DNA from: Pomphorhynchus laevis
Taxonomy: Eukaryota > Acanthocephala > Palaeacanthocephala > Echinorhynchida > Pomphorhynchidae
Length of the DNA stretch: 64,000 nucleotides
Direction of reading: 5' to 3'
Assembly: GCA_012934845.2 (NCBI GenBank)
Contig: WNNJ02000227.1
Span: 124,001-188,000, forward strand
In this document: positions 35,658-44,980 of the stretch, in pieces
Layout: the number at the start of each line of letters is the position of its first letter
How positions within the stretch are numbered: position 1 is the stretch's first letter
The notes under the pieces: model-generated
The model's database searches: none
What the model was told of the DNA's origin: nothing
What the model saw: only the letters and a program-made list of their open reading frames with translations
Program-made: the position numbers and the translations under genes

Positions 35658-35938
35658 TTAAGGAGAGTGAGACAATTCCGCGTGAATTTCTTGTAAAGCA
35701 TGTAAGCCAGACGTGAAAGAATGACGAATGCCGTTTCGTCATCACAATGACTCATCAGTGCCAGATCCCTCACACTACTGGATGCAGAGGAGGACAGCCA
35801 GTCCTCCTCTGCATCCAGTAGTGGGAGGAATCTGGCACTGATGAGTCATTGTGATGACGAAACGGCATTCGTCATTCTTTCGCGTCTGGCTTACATGCTT
35901 TACAAGAAATTCACGCGGAATTGTCTCACTCTCCTTAA
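35658..35938. repeat. Near-perfect palindrome of the hammerhead unit (arms about 133 bp)
   Basis: The left arm (35658-35794) is the reverse complement of the right arm (35802-35938), with about 7 nt between. Each arm is a partial hammerhead unit, broken within stem I, so neither has the 5' stem III strand or the cleavage site. The left arm carries CTCACAC where all forward copies have GTGGGAG. A transcript would fold into a long hairpin. Confidence 0.9.
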
Positions 35939-36092
35939 ATAAAAGTTAGCCGATATTAAAGAGACCTGCACTGGCATTTGCCAGTGCTTTTGCAAATGAT
36001 CCTTTTTGGTGAAGCTGTAGTACTGATTTAGTACTCTATCATGTTACTAGAAAATTTTCTAGTACATCATTCACATTGATTCATTCATTGAT

Positions 36093-36170
36093 TGCCGTCT
36101 GCCAGTCCTCCTCTGCATCCAGTAGTGGGAGGGATCTGGGACTGACGAGTCCTTGTGATGACGAAACGCA
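36093..36170 (+). ncRNA. Type III hammerhead ribozyme, copy 2 (slightly decayed)
   Basis: Predicted cleavage after C36099. The core is complete (CTGACGA, then GAA after stem II GTC/GAC). Stem I has one mismatch (CTGGGA against TGCCAG) and stem III is shortened because one G is missing (ACGCA). It may still cut but less well. Confidence 0.7.
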
Positions 36171-36395
36171 TTCGTCATTCTTTCGCGTCTGGCTTACATG
36201 CTTTACAAAAAATTCACGCGAAATTGTCTCACTCTCCTTAAATAAAAGTTAGCCGATATTAAAGAGACCTGCACTGGCATTTGCCAGTGCTTTTGCAAAT
36301 GATCATTTTTGGTGAAGCTGTAGTACTGATTTAGTACTCTATCATGTTACTAGAAAATTTTCTAGTACATCATTCACATTGATTCATTCATTGAT

Positions 36396-36474
36396 TGCCG
36401 TCTGCCAGTCCTCCTCTGCATCCAGTAGTGGGAGGGATCTGGCACTGATGAGTCATTGTAGTGACGAAACGGCA
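36396..36474 (+). ncRNA. Type III hammerhead ribozyme, copy 3 (all core and stems intact)
   Basis: 5' stem III strand TGCCGT, cleavage-site C36402, stem I TGCCAG paired with CTGGCA, core CTGATGA, stem II GTC/GAC with loop ATTGTAGT, core GAA, 3' stem III strand ACGGCA. Stems I and III are each 6 perfect pairs, and stem I can extend through CCTCC/GGAGG. Open ends lie in stem III, so this is type III. Self-cleavage at two neighbouring units would release RNA of 303 nt. Confidence 0.88.
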
Positions 36475-36698
36475 TTCGTCAATCTTTCGCGTCTGGCTTA
36501 CATGCTTTACAAGAAATTCACGCGGAATTATCTCACTCTCCTTAAATAAAAGTTAGCCGATATAAAAGAGACCTGCACGGCATTTGCCAGTGCTTTTGCT
36601 AATGATCCTTTTAGGTGAAGCTGTAGTACTGATTTAGTACTCTATCATGTTACTAGAAAATTTTCTAGTACATCATTCACATTGATTCATTCATTGAT

Positions 36699-36776
36699 TG
36701 CCGTCTGCCAGTCCTCCTCTGCATCCAGTAGTGGGAGGGATCTAGAACTGATGACTCATTGTGATGACGAAACGGC
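36699..36776 (+). ncRNA. Hammerhead motif, copy 4 (probably inactive)
   Basis: The expected cleavage site is C36705. Stem I is weakened (CTAGAA instead of CTGGCA), and stem II has CTC opposite GAC, losing the essential G-C next to the core. The rest of the unit is well conserved to its end at about 36816. Confidence 0.75.
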
Positions 36777-36829
36777 ATACGTAATTCTTTCGCGTCTGGC
36801 TTACATGCTTTACAATAAATTAATAAATT

Positions 36830-39600
36830 TTTAATTAATAATGCTTCATAATTTTTTTTGCTATCGAATTGCAACATGTACCATAATATATATTATATTA
36901 TGGTATATATAATATACATAATATAATATCTATATAATATATAATATATATAATATATTTAGTGCAACAAAAATACTATTTATTACTATTAATATTTTGT
37001 ATTTTAATTTATTTTAAAAATAAAATAGGTTAAAAATAAAACAAATGTTTTCAGATATTCATATAAAAAAATGATTTTTATTGTACACAATAAATTATTA
37101 GTTAAAAGTTATCTGTCCGTCGTTTCTAATATATATATTCATATTGTATTATAAAATTTTCATTTAAAACAGACAAGAATTTGACTGCGTCGACTGTAAC
37201 CAACGAAAATTTAAAAATATTTGCATTTTGAAATTCAATGCTATAATACAAAAATAGTGCCATATCATAAATTTAAAAATTAACTTCTACCTCGAGTTTT
37301 AAAGGACACGGTTTTTTAGATAGTAATACTATTGTAAATTTAAAAAATTTACCTTTAAAAATTATCATTATTATCAAGATAGATGAGCGTACTTTATCCT
37401 GAACGATAGGTTTAAGTGAAAGTCGCTAGTCGAAATAGAAGCCTAGGAACACGAGATTATTAACGATAGGAAGAATTGTAAAAGTTAATGATACGGAGGG
37501 AAGTTCTAAGAAGTTCTTTCCTGGGGCGTCCAGGAAAAATCCTCATAATTTTGGATTTATCAGGATTCAGAAAGAAAGACGAAGGGAAGAAATATGAATG
37601 AAAATTGAGGTGTAACCATTACGGTGTAACTTAATAATAAATATTGTCACTCGAATGTCATGGAATATAGCTCAGAAGACACCTTCACAAATTACAAAAT
37701 GTAGAATAATAAAACATAAAATGAAGTGATATCATAAACTTCAGAGACTATAGAGATGCCATGAACGTACGTCTATTTACATGATTCACTACCTCAATTT
37801 TTCTTTTTATTCCAAATGCTAAAAATTGATATTCAAAAACATAAAAAGAGGACAATATTTTTTACGCTGCATGTTTTATTAGTTAAATTCTTTTTAAAGA
37901 CAACACATTTTGTTAATAATTTTAATTTTTCAAGTAAAGCAACAGGTAAATTATTAATTAATTTTAAACTCATTTTTGCATATTTAATATTAGGAGAAAG
38001 TGAAAAAAGATTAATTCAAAGTCAAATCATCATTAGGGAAAAATATATTACAATTATATTGTTGTTCAAAACTGGTTATATAAAATTTACATGCATCATT
38101 TTAAACAACTGGATATGCCTCTATATTAAAATATAATGTTCACATATTTAACGTCAAAGAAATAAAATTCATCATTTAAAGCGAAGCCAAAAACAGACAA
38201 AAAAACATTTAAATGAATTTAAATGATTTAAATTCATTTAAATTGATAAATGTTTTGAATTAAAAAGTCATGCTCTTCAAGTGAAAAGTTATGCTCAGCA
38301 AGTGAGAAGCCATATCCAGCAAGTAAAAAAGCCATACGTGAATTGCCATACCCACCAATTTATTTGCTGGGTATGGCTTATAAATTCAACAAAATTAATA
38401 AAAACACCAGGCATCATTCTAATTAAAGGATACTTAGTTAGAATAAAGTTTTTAATAATATTTATTATTCTTGCTTATTGTGTTCACTTAGTATAAAAAT
38501 TTTCATTCCAGATTTTATTGAAAATCCAGCAAACTATTCTTAAAGTATATACTAAAATTCTACACTCAAAACTTTTATTGTCGATGTGAACAGAAAAGTC
38601 CGCATCGACTGAAAATCTACATCCAAATTTGTCAACATTGACTTTTTCAAAGTTTTGTTCATCTTTTAATATTAAATGGCTCAAGATTGAAAAGTGTTGG
38701 TCTGGATAATGAAGTTATTGCCTCAACCAACAATTTTCAATCCAGAGCCATTTAATATAAAATGGTCCACGAAACTTTTAATCGTCAATGTGAACAAACT
38801 CGAATTTCGGGCACCATATAAGTTTTAAAAAAGTCCAGAAGGCAAAATTGTATTTTTTAAATTCACATAAAATGCCACTGTTTTCATCTCTAAGTTTTAC
38901 ATATGAACCTCAAAAGTTTAACGGGTAAAACTTCGTCAGAAGGTGTTGATCTGGACTTATAGTTTTCAAGTGCTACCCAAACTATAAAATGAAATTTTAT
39001 TAATCGTAAAAAAATGTCATCTTTATTTATTTTTAAGATATCTCACTGACATATAATGCATTGTGCTCAAAAATATATGATTTTGGTTCATTTTTAAATT
39101 ACATTTTTAAATTCGATGATATTTTAATGAGATTATAGTTGCACTACCTACTTTGCACCATTTGAATATCGTTACATGCCAGCGGCCTACATAATATCCC
39201 TATTTTATCAGTCACTCCATTATATTTGAGACTAAATAATACTGACTATACAGCTGCACTAATTTGCGAAGAATACCTCAGGCAGATGGTAAAAACTTAT
39301 GATTTCTACTTGAACATTAAAGAAAGTAGCAGAGTGCGTTCGCTTTAAATCATTATTAGAATATAGCATACAATCGGATTTAATATATGGAATAACTGTA
39401 AACGAGTTTGGTTATTCAAATAACATTGATGTTAGATATCATAACAGAGTGCGAGTGGCAATTTTTGCACGTTCTTCTTTAAGAAATATAAACTGTGCTA
39501 CATAAATTTATTATCATTTGACGTTAAATTTTTAAAAGTCCTCAGCAATTTTAATCTATACAATTTATATTTATAACTATTTATTGTAATAAATAGTAAT
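36830..39600. other. No gene recognised; AT-rich with hairpins
   Basis: AT-only tract at 36880-36960. Imperfect direct and inverted motifs around 38280-38375 (CCAGCAAG and TTGCTGG; GCCATACCCA with GGGTATGGC). The open frames 37816-38136 and 38281-38496 have the composition of translated AT-rich DNA and match nothing I know. Bases 39120-39480 are slightly less AT-rich and may be an old element. Confidence 0.5.
38671..38756. repeat. Hairpin with arms of about 32 bp
   Basis: ATTAAATGGCTC, ATTGAAAA and TGTTGGT on the left are matched in inverse order by ACCAACA, TTTTCAAT and GAGCCATTTAAT on the right. The loop is about 24 nt and there are few mismatches. Confidence 0.8.
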
Positions 39601-40260
39601 TATAGCCACTAGGCGTAGGCTCAACTGATCAGTCGTTGAGTGATCGATTCGGGTTTCGCTTATTGTCAGTTAATCTCCTCTTTGTGCGGTCTGAGCAACA
39701 CCTTAATATTCACGCGGCTAAAAACTGACTGGCTTGTATAAGCGTAGGGATAGTTCGTTGGTGGACTAGATCGGATCCCTCTTATGACCCCAACGGTAAA
39801 TTAATCTTAAGCGGAAGAGAGTCAATAACATTTACAGATAACTGAACAAAAAGACCACGGCAATGACGACAGGAAACAATTTAAATGATCAAAATCGAAA
39901 CGATGGACAGCTCACCACTGACCGGTGGAATTGTCGAAAATGACCGTGCGCTCGGGCAGTGGCGCTGAGTGAGCGAACCAAATCAACAGTCACCTCAATG
40001 GACTAGTCTATCAAAAGAAACGTGGAACGTTATATCGTTTACGGTGAAAGAATCAGATCTAGTGATGGAGGTAAATTGTTCCGGTCTTGAAATAGTCGGA
40101 GTTACCTCTCTTTATTATTCTGGTTCCAGTACTCAAGTTTTTGATCAATGTTATACCTTGCACTATTCAGTAGTTAATACTGGAAAGGTTCGACAAACGA
40201 GTGGGGGATACTCACAAACCTCGGGTTGTCGTTTGCTGCAGAAACGTTTTGTTTAGTAAA
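39600..40260 (+). other. Less AT-rich island with unrecognised 95-codon frame
   Basis: Composition changes sharply at about 39600 and again at about 40260. The frame 39969-40256 (MSEPNQQSPQWTSLSKETWN and onward) has no family I recognise, and the upstream part has no long frame. It could be the 5' region of a LINE or other element whose body is missing. No function is proposed. Confidence 0.35.
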
Positions 40261-40263
40261 TGA

Positions 40264-40332
40264 AAGGTTGGCGTCCTTGAGACTTGTAGTCAAGGACGCC
40301 AACCTTAAGTAGTTCAAATTTATGAACTACTT
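40264..40332. repeat. Two adjacent perfect hairpins
   Basis: First stem 17 bp (AAGGTTGGCGTCCTTGA with TCAAGGACGCCAACCTT, 9-nt loop, 40264-40306). It is directly followed by a 10-bp stem (AAGTAGTTCA with TGAACTACTT, 6-nt loop, 40307-40332). Both are mismatch-free, and the first is rich in G/C compared with its surroundings. Confidence 0.9.
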
Positions 40333-41012
40333 AAGAATTTTAAGAGACAGTGATGACATTTATATAATTAAAAATACATCTTTATATTAAAGTAAAAAAA
40401 TTTTAACATATAAATGGAACAATTAAAACATAAGGGAACTAAATTTAAAATGAATAAATATTAATTATTATCGCGAATTAAGAATTTGAAGAAAAATAAT
40501 AATTTTTAAAAATTGAGTATTTTGAATTGATAAAATTGATAAATTTTAGATAGATAAAAGATAGAATTATCTATATAATAGATAATTTTATATCTATTTT
40601 AATAGATAAATTTTAGATAATAAATAGTTAAAATTGATAAAACTTACTTAATTTATATTTTAAATAAATATAAAATTAAATAGTTCAATATCAGATATAA
40701 TTATATTTACAAATATATAAATTAATTTATATTAAAAACATATAGATTCTCATTAAGGAGAAGTTATTAAAAACAATTAACTTGATAAAAATATACATTT
40801 CAAGAAGCATTACTTATACCATAAAGCACCTGAAATTTGAGCTGCTCGATATTAAAATAAAATCAATTAATGTAAGAATAAAAACAACTAAAAAACTTAA
40901 AATTAGTAACACTTAATAATTTGATTTTAATAAATTTGACTTTTTATTTATATTAAATAATATTAATTATTATTAGACTATTTTAACGTATCGTGGCACA
41001 TTATTATGCCTG
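40333..41012. other. Nothing seen
   Basis: Very AT-rich spacer with TAGATAAAAGATAG-like simple motifs near 40540-40640. No gene or element is supported. Confidence 0.6.
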
Positions 41013-41813
41013 TTAGACTATATTATCGCTTTGTCGCAAGTCGTGTATCTCTATATAGATTCGATACACAGCCCAGTCCGAATTTTGAAGATCTACTATT
41101 AACTAACGCAAAATCAGGGTACGTATTCGATGTATTCTTAGACTTAAAGAGGGTTAGGGTGATCTGGAATAATGCAAAAACTGTATCCCAAAACTCATAC
41201 ACTTTTGGGATACATATAGAGTATTTCAAAACTCTATAAAATCTATTATTTTATTAGCAAGGATAATATTTGAAAATAATGAATCAATTTAATTTATCGT
41301 ATATGAGTACATGCATAATTGTCATATTTCATAATATATTTAAAACCGAAATCGTTTCTGTATAATACAATATATGTTAATGTAATTTCTTTGCCTGAAA
41401 AAATGTTTAGTTTGGAAAAATATCTATTAAAATTACCTTTTAACAATATGGAAGATATTTTACATTTGATAATCGCGAAAGAGACAACATATCCACATGG
41501 GATTGAGAGCACTTTTAATTTACCATTTATCAAAGTTATTTACTAGTCAAATTCATGATTTGATAGTTAAAATTGGCTTAAAATATTGAATAAATGTTAC
41601 ACAAAAAAATTGTTATTTACACTAAAATTGTTAACAGATTTTAATTTTGGCATTATTCCAGATCACCCCAGCCATCTTTAAGTCTAAGAATGCGTTGGGT
41701 ACTTACGCTGAAATTGCGTTAGTTAATGGTAGATCTTCAAAATTCAGACTCGACTGGGTATCGAATCTATCCAGAGATACACGACTGTGCTACGAAGCGA
41801 TAATATAGTCTAA
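41013..41813. mobile_element. Non-autonomous element with long terminal inverted repeats (about 163 bp)
   Basis: The left arm (41013-41175, starting TTAGACTATATTATCGCTT) is the inverted counterpart of the right arm (41650-41813, ending AAGCGATAATATAGTCTAA). Arm identity is around 80 percent. The interior of about 475 bp has no coding capacity. Possible TA or TTA/TAA flanks are too short to define a target duplication. It looks like a foldback-type MITE; the superfamily is unassigned. It ends about 100 bp before the Naiad-like element. Confidence 0.65.
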
Positions 41814-42061
41814 GCAAGGCAGCCCCCTGTCAGATGCTGCTGGATGGCCCATTGTAAGTTTAGTCTGAGTCAACTAAACTAGGTGACGACACCGAAAAAG
41901 CAACGTCAAAAATTATGACTTAAAAGTTACATGTACTCAACCAGATTGGAAAAATACGTAAGTACTAATGATTTTAATTTTAGATCTTTTAAATGTAACA
42001 GAAAAAATTGAATAATTTGCGATGTTATTTGCTTTGTAAGTAATACGACAAACAAATGTTT

Positions 42062-42420
42062 TTCATTAAATATTAATAATAATTGTAACTGCAATACCGC
42101 AGGTGTAGTGTATCTAATACAATGTACATTTGGATTGCAATATATAGGAAAAACATATCAAATGTTAAAAGCTAGGCTTAGGCAACACATATATAATATA
42201 CAGCATAATAGTCAAACTATATTTCATAAACACATGAGATTTATAGAACATGATATTGCATACTGTAAATTATTTATTTTAGAATTTATTATTGAAGAAA
42301 ATAAGGAAATATTAGATTAAAAGCTATTAGAATGAGAAGATTTTTGGATTAAAACGCTTGGTTTTTTTGGATCAAACCCATTAGGATTGAATGACGTGGT
42401 ACAAGGAATTGGTAGAAGTA
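42062..42420 (+). pseudogene. GIY-YIG endonuclease domain of the Naiad-like element
   Basis: YLIQCTFGLQYIGKTYQMLK carries the GIY-YIG pair (here YLI...YIG), followed by RLRQHIYNI and, after a stop, EDFWIKTLGFFG and NPLGLNDV. These are the later conserved blocks of this nuclease. The preceding CNCN pattern is the zinc-binding entry seen in PLEs. It would nick DNA to prime reverse transcription. Confidence 0.8.
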
Positions 42421-42529
42421 GTATCGTACACAATAAACAACTATATTATAATAATCCGGTAAAACGCAAACCAAGAAATCATGGTGATAAAAGAAATAAG
42501 AAAAATAGAGTAAAAATATTAAAAAAGAT

Positions 42530-43672
42530 ATGTATATAAATGAAAAATTAGAAATATTAAAACAACTTTTAAAAGATAAGCTGAAAGATCTTTATGTAAA
42601 TATAAGAAATTTTTCTAAAGATATCATATGTTCAATAAATCAAAGATTGATTAACGACTATGGTATGCTAAGTTGTATAATAGACAGTTGTTGTAATACA
42701 AAATACTATAATCGTACAATAAATGTAAATAATCACAATAAAAAATATACATTAACCATAAACTTCATTAATAAATGTATAGATAACATAAATATAGCCG
42801 GACTTATAAATAATTCTAAAAGTAAAGAAATAATAGGGTCAGATTTAAGTAAATATATTCCTAAAATAAGGTATAAACTCCTACCACCATTAGGACGAAA
42901 AATTTGTAATTATAATAAAGAATTAAAATCAATATGTAACGATAATATTAGAAACATAATAGAAACAGAATGCAATTGTAAAAGTCTTAATTTTGATAAA
43001 ATAAATGAACATATATGTACCCATAATCTAGAATTAATTGAAAATTGTGAATTAAGAAAGCGGCTATCAAAAGGGTATAAATATAGATTAAATAATAACA
43101 ACGAGAAAAATAAAATTTACAATTCGTTATATAATAACTTAAATGCTTACTTTAGTAAGCTGATTAATAGTGAAAGCTCGAATATATCTAAGATAAACAT
43201 TTGGAAAGATTATATATTTGATAAAATTAAAAATAAAATGAAAATAACAAACAATTATAAAAGGAAAGATAAAATTAATAAAGATATGTATACAGAACTT
43301 ACTAAATTAAAGGATAACTATATAATAACAACTATTGATAAAGCTAGTAATAACTTTGTCTTCATATGCAAAAAGCTTTATTATGATATACTAATGAAAG
43401 AGGTTAATTCTAATGATTTAAATGTAAATCCAACATATGAACGTAGTGAGTTGAGTTTAGAAACCATTATTACAAGTCACTGTTCTATAATGTATAAAAA
43501 GGGCATAAAGGTTGAATCAGATAATAAAACTATACTTATATTATATTGGAATCTAAAATTACATAAAAATCCAATAAAACCTAGGTTCATATGTAGTGCG
43601 TTTAAATGTACATTAAAACAACTTTCTGTCTATATGAATAAAATACTTGAAGTAAGTAAAGCACACTTTTAA
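42530..43672 (+). CDS. Naiad-like element: N-terminal region and first RT blocks (380 codons)
   Basis: This is the longest open frame in the window. Residues 1-260 form a helical, Asn/Lys-rich region with Cys residues (IDSCCN, ETECNCKSL). Then comes TTIDKASNNFVFICKKLYYD (the PLE counterpart of the DKG motif) and LYWNLKLHKNPIKPRFICSA (second RT block). Codon use is strongly A/T, like the surrounding DNA. The RT continues in another frame at about 43685. Confidence 0.82.
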   Translation: MYINEKLEILKQLLKDKLKDLYVNIRNFSKDIICSINQRLINDYGMLSCIIDSCCNTKYYNRTINVNNHNKKYTLTINFINKCIDNINIAGLINNSKSKEIIGSDLSKYIPKIRYKLLPPLGRKICNYNKELKSICNDNIRNIIETECNCKSLNFDKINEHICTHNLELIENCELRKRLSKGYKYRLNNNNEKNKIYNSLYNNLNAYFSKLINSESSNISKINIWKDYIFDKIKNKMKITNNYKRKDKINKDMYTELTKLKDNYIITTIDKASNNFVFICKKLYYDILMKEVNSNDLNVNPTYERSELSLETIITSHCSIMYKKGIKVESDNKTILILYWNLKLHKNPIKPRFICSAFKCTLKQLSVYMNKILEVSKAHF

Positions 43673-43684
43673 AAATATTGCAAG

Positions 43685-44197
43685 GTAATCGAAATTAATA
43701 CTGGTATAAAACACTATTTTAGTATTAATTCTACGAAAGAATTTTTAGAACAGACAAAAGGAATAAATTTTCAAAATATAAATACATACGATTTTAGTAC
43801 GCTTTATACAAATCTAGATTTAGTAGATATTAAAAAAGCGTTAGTAAACTTAATTAATCTTATATTCGGAAAAAGAAATACATACATATGTTATAATAAT
43901 TATAACGCCTATCTAACAAAAATTAAACCATCAAGTAAATATAAATATATGGATAAAATTGAATTCATAGATTCCTTAAAAATTTTGATAAATCAAAATT
44001 ATTTAAAAGTAGGGACATCTATATTTAGACAAGTAAAAGGTGTTCCAATGGGTGGTAATAGTAGCCCAATTATAGCTGACTTGTTTTTAAGCTTTATAGA
44101 ATATGAATTTGTTCATAACTGTGTAAAAACTAAATCTAAACTATGTAAATATATGAAATATATGTTTAAATTAGTGAAAAAATATATATTTAATTAG
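43685..44197 (+). pseudogene. Naiad-like element: central RT (blocks A and B)
   Basis: It contains TGIKHYFSINSTKEFLE, TYDFSTLYTNLDLVDIKKAL (block A with the catalytic Asp) and FRQVKGVPMGGNSSPIIADL (block B). The YxDD motif expected about 20 residues after ADLFLSFIEYEF is not recognisable in this copy. Confidence 0.78.
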
Positions 44198-44204
44198 TGA
44201 ACAC

Positions 44205-44554
44205 ATGTATCCAGAAAGCCTTATTCTTAACAAAACCAATATTAATGATAAAGAAGGTGTATATCTAGATATGAACATTAAATTAACATTAACTAAAACT
44301 ACTATTAATTTATATCGTAGAGATGACATATTTAAATTTACAAGAAACATATTTTTGCATGAGCATTCATGCATACATATAATATAAAATATAATACATT
44401 AAATAATAAAATTTTAAGAATTGCAACAAGATGTAATGATATTGGCTTTCTTAAAAATCATTTAAATAATTTAATCGATACATATTTTAAACTAGGTTAC
44501 AATAAAAATTACATCAAGCAGAAAATAGTGAAATATATAAATCAACACCCATAA
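44205..44554 (+). pseudogene. Naiad-like element: RT thumb and C-terminus
   Basis: MYPESLILNKTNINDKEGVY and LDMNIKLTL match the PLE block after YxDD (YP..L.LN.T......FLDL.I). The final frame ends DTYFKLGYNKNYIKQKIVKY plus INQHP before the stop at 44552-44554. The same C-terminal codons begin the truncated copy at 21.8 kb, which confirms this as the family's true end. Confidence 0.75.
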
Positions 44555-44620
44555 TATAAAGAATAAATTTATACTCTTCAGCGGCAAATTTTTATGAATG
44601 GATAATAAATAATATACTTT

Positions 44621-44772
44621 GTATTAGAATAAGATACTAGATAGTTTTATCAGAAGAAATACATCATTAGCATGTATTTGACCTTGCTGCTATGTTGGGT
44701 AGAGGAGTTAGGGGCCGAAACCTGATAGCATAGCAGGTTCCTCCTAATAACCTCTAATTCTTATTCTGATAC
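44621..44772 (+). ncRNA. Predicted structured RNA in Naiad-like 3' region (second copy)
   Basis: Same layout as at 21949-22097. Outer stem 44621-44633 with 44760-44772. P2 44687-44696 with 44727-44736 (one A-U became G-U). P3 44702-44709 with 44736-44743 (8 pairs using G-U wobbles). P1 is weaker here (GACCTT with AGGGGC, one mismatch). The lengths of the joining segments are conserved. Confidence 0.5.
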
Positions 44773-44980
44773 AACGTTTGTTATTTATTAGCCAATTCGT
44801 AAAAATGACGTTTATTTTAAATTTCAATTTTTTATTTTAACTTGATTTAAATTATAAAAAGTCTTATAACAATTATTTATTATTAATTATTTTTTTACAT
44901 AACTATTTAACTATTATTTTGCATTATTTTTAATTTGCAATATAAAATACTTAGACTCAGTTAGCTTATTTAATTTCTTT

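Larger units (their letters stand above)
35939..36820 (+). repeat. 303-bp tandem repeat with hammerhead motifs (three direct units)
   Basis: Unit spacing is 303 bp, measured between the predicted cleavage sites 36099, 36402 and 36705. Besides the hammerhead, each unit has a GCACTGGC/GCCAGTGC hairpin, AGTACTGATTTAGTACT and the palindrome CTAGAAAATTTTCTAG. Copies differ by a few percent. The array ends at TTACAA near 36814. The layout, a hammerhead in every unit of a short satellite, matches known ribozyme satellites and retrozymes in animals and plants. Confidence 0.9.
41930..44980 (+). mobile_element. Naiad-like Penelope element with N-terminal GIY-YIG (nearly full length, broken)
   Basis: Order of parts: a Cys-containing region (SFKCNRKN; CNCNTAGVVYLIQC), the GIY-YIG nuclease (YLIQC..GLQYIGKT), a basic segment (KRKPRNHGDKRNKKNR), a PLE N-terminal region, RT blocks (TTIDKASNNFVFIC, LKLHKNPIKPRFI, TYDFSTLYTNL, GVPMGGNSSPIIADL) and a C-terminus ending INQHP at 44554. 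The non-coding 3' region reaches about 44980. Classical Penelope elements carry GIY-YIG after the RT; the reverse order defines the Naiad/Chlamys type. The copy has a handful of breaks. The 5' end is not defined; no terminal repeats are seen. Confidence 0.8.

Noticed and set aside
36677-36877. Minus-strand 66-codon frame in the hammerhead repeat
   Set aside because: It is a chance frame across the ribozyme satellite and its AT-rich flank.
37816-38496. Open frames of 106 and 71 codons
   Set aside because: Composition is that of translated AT-rich DNA, with no motif and no splice context.
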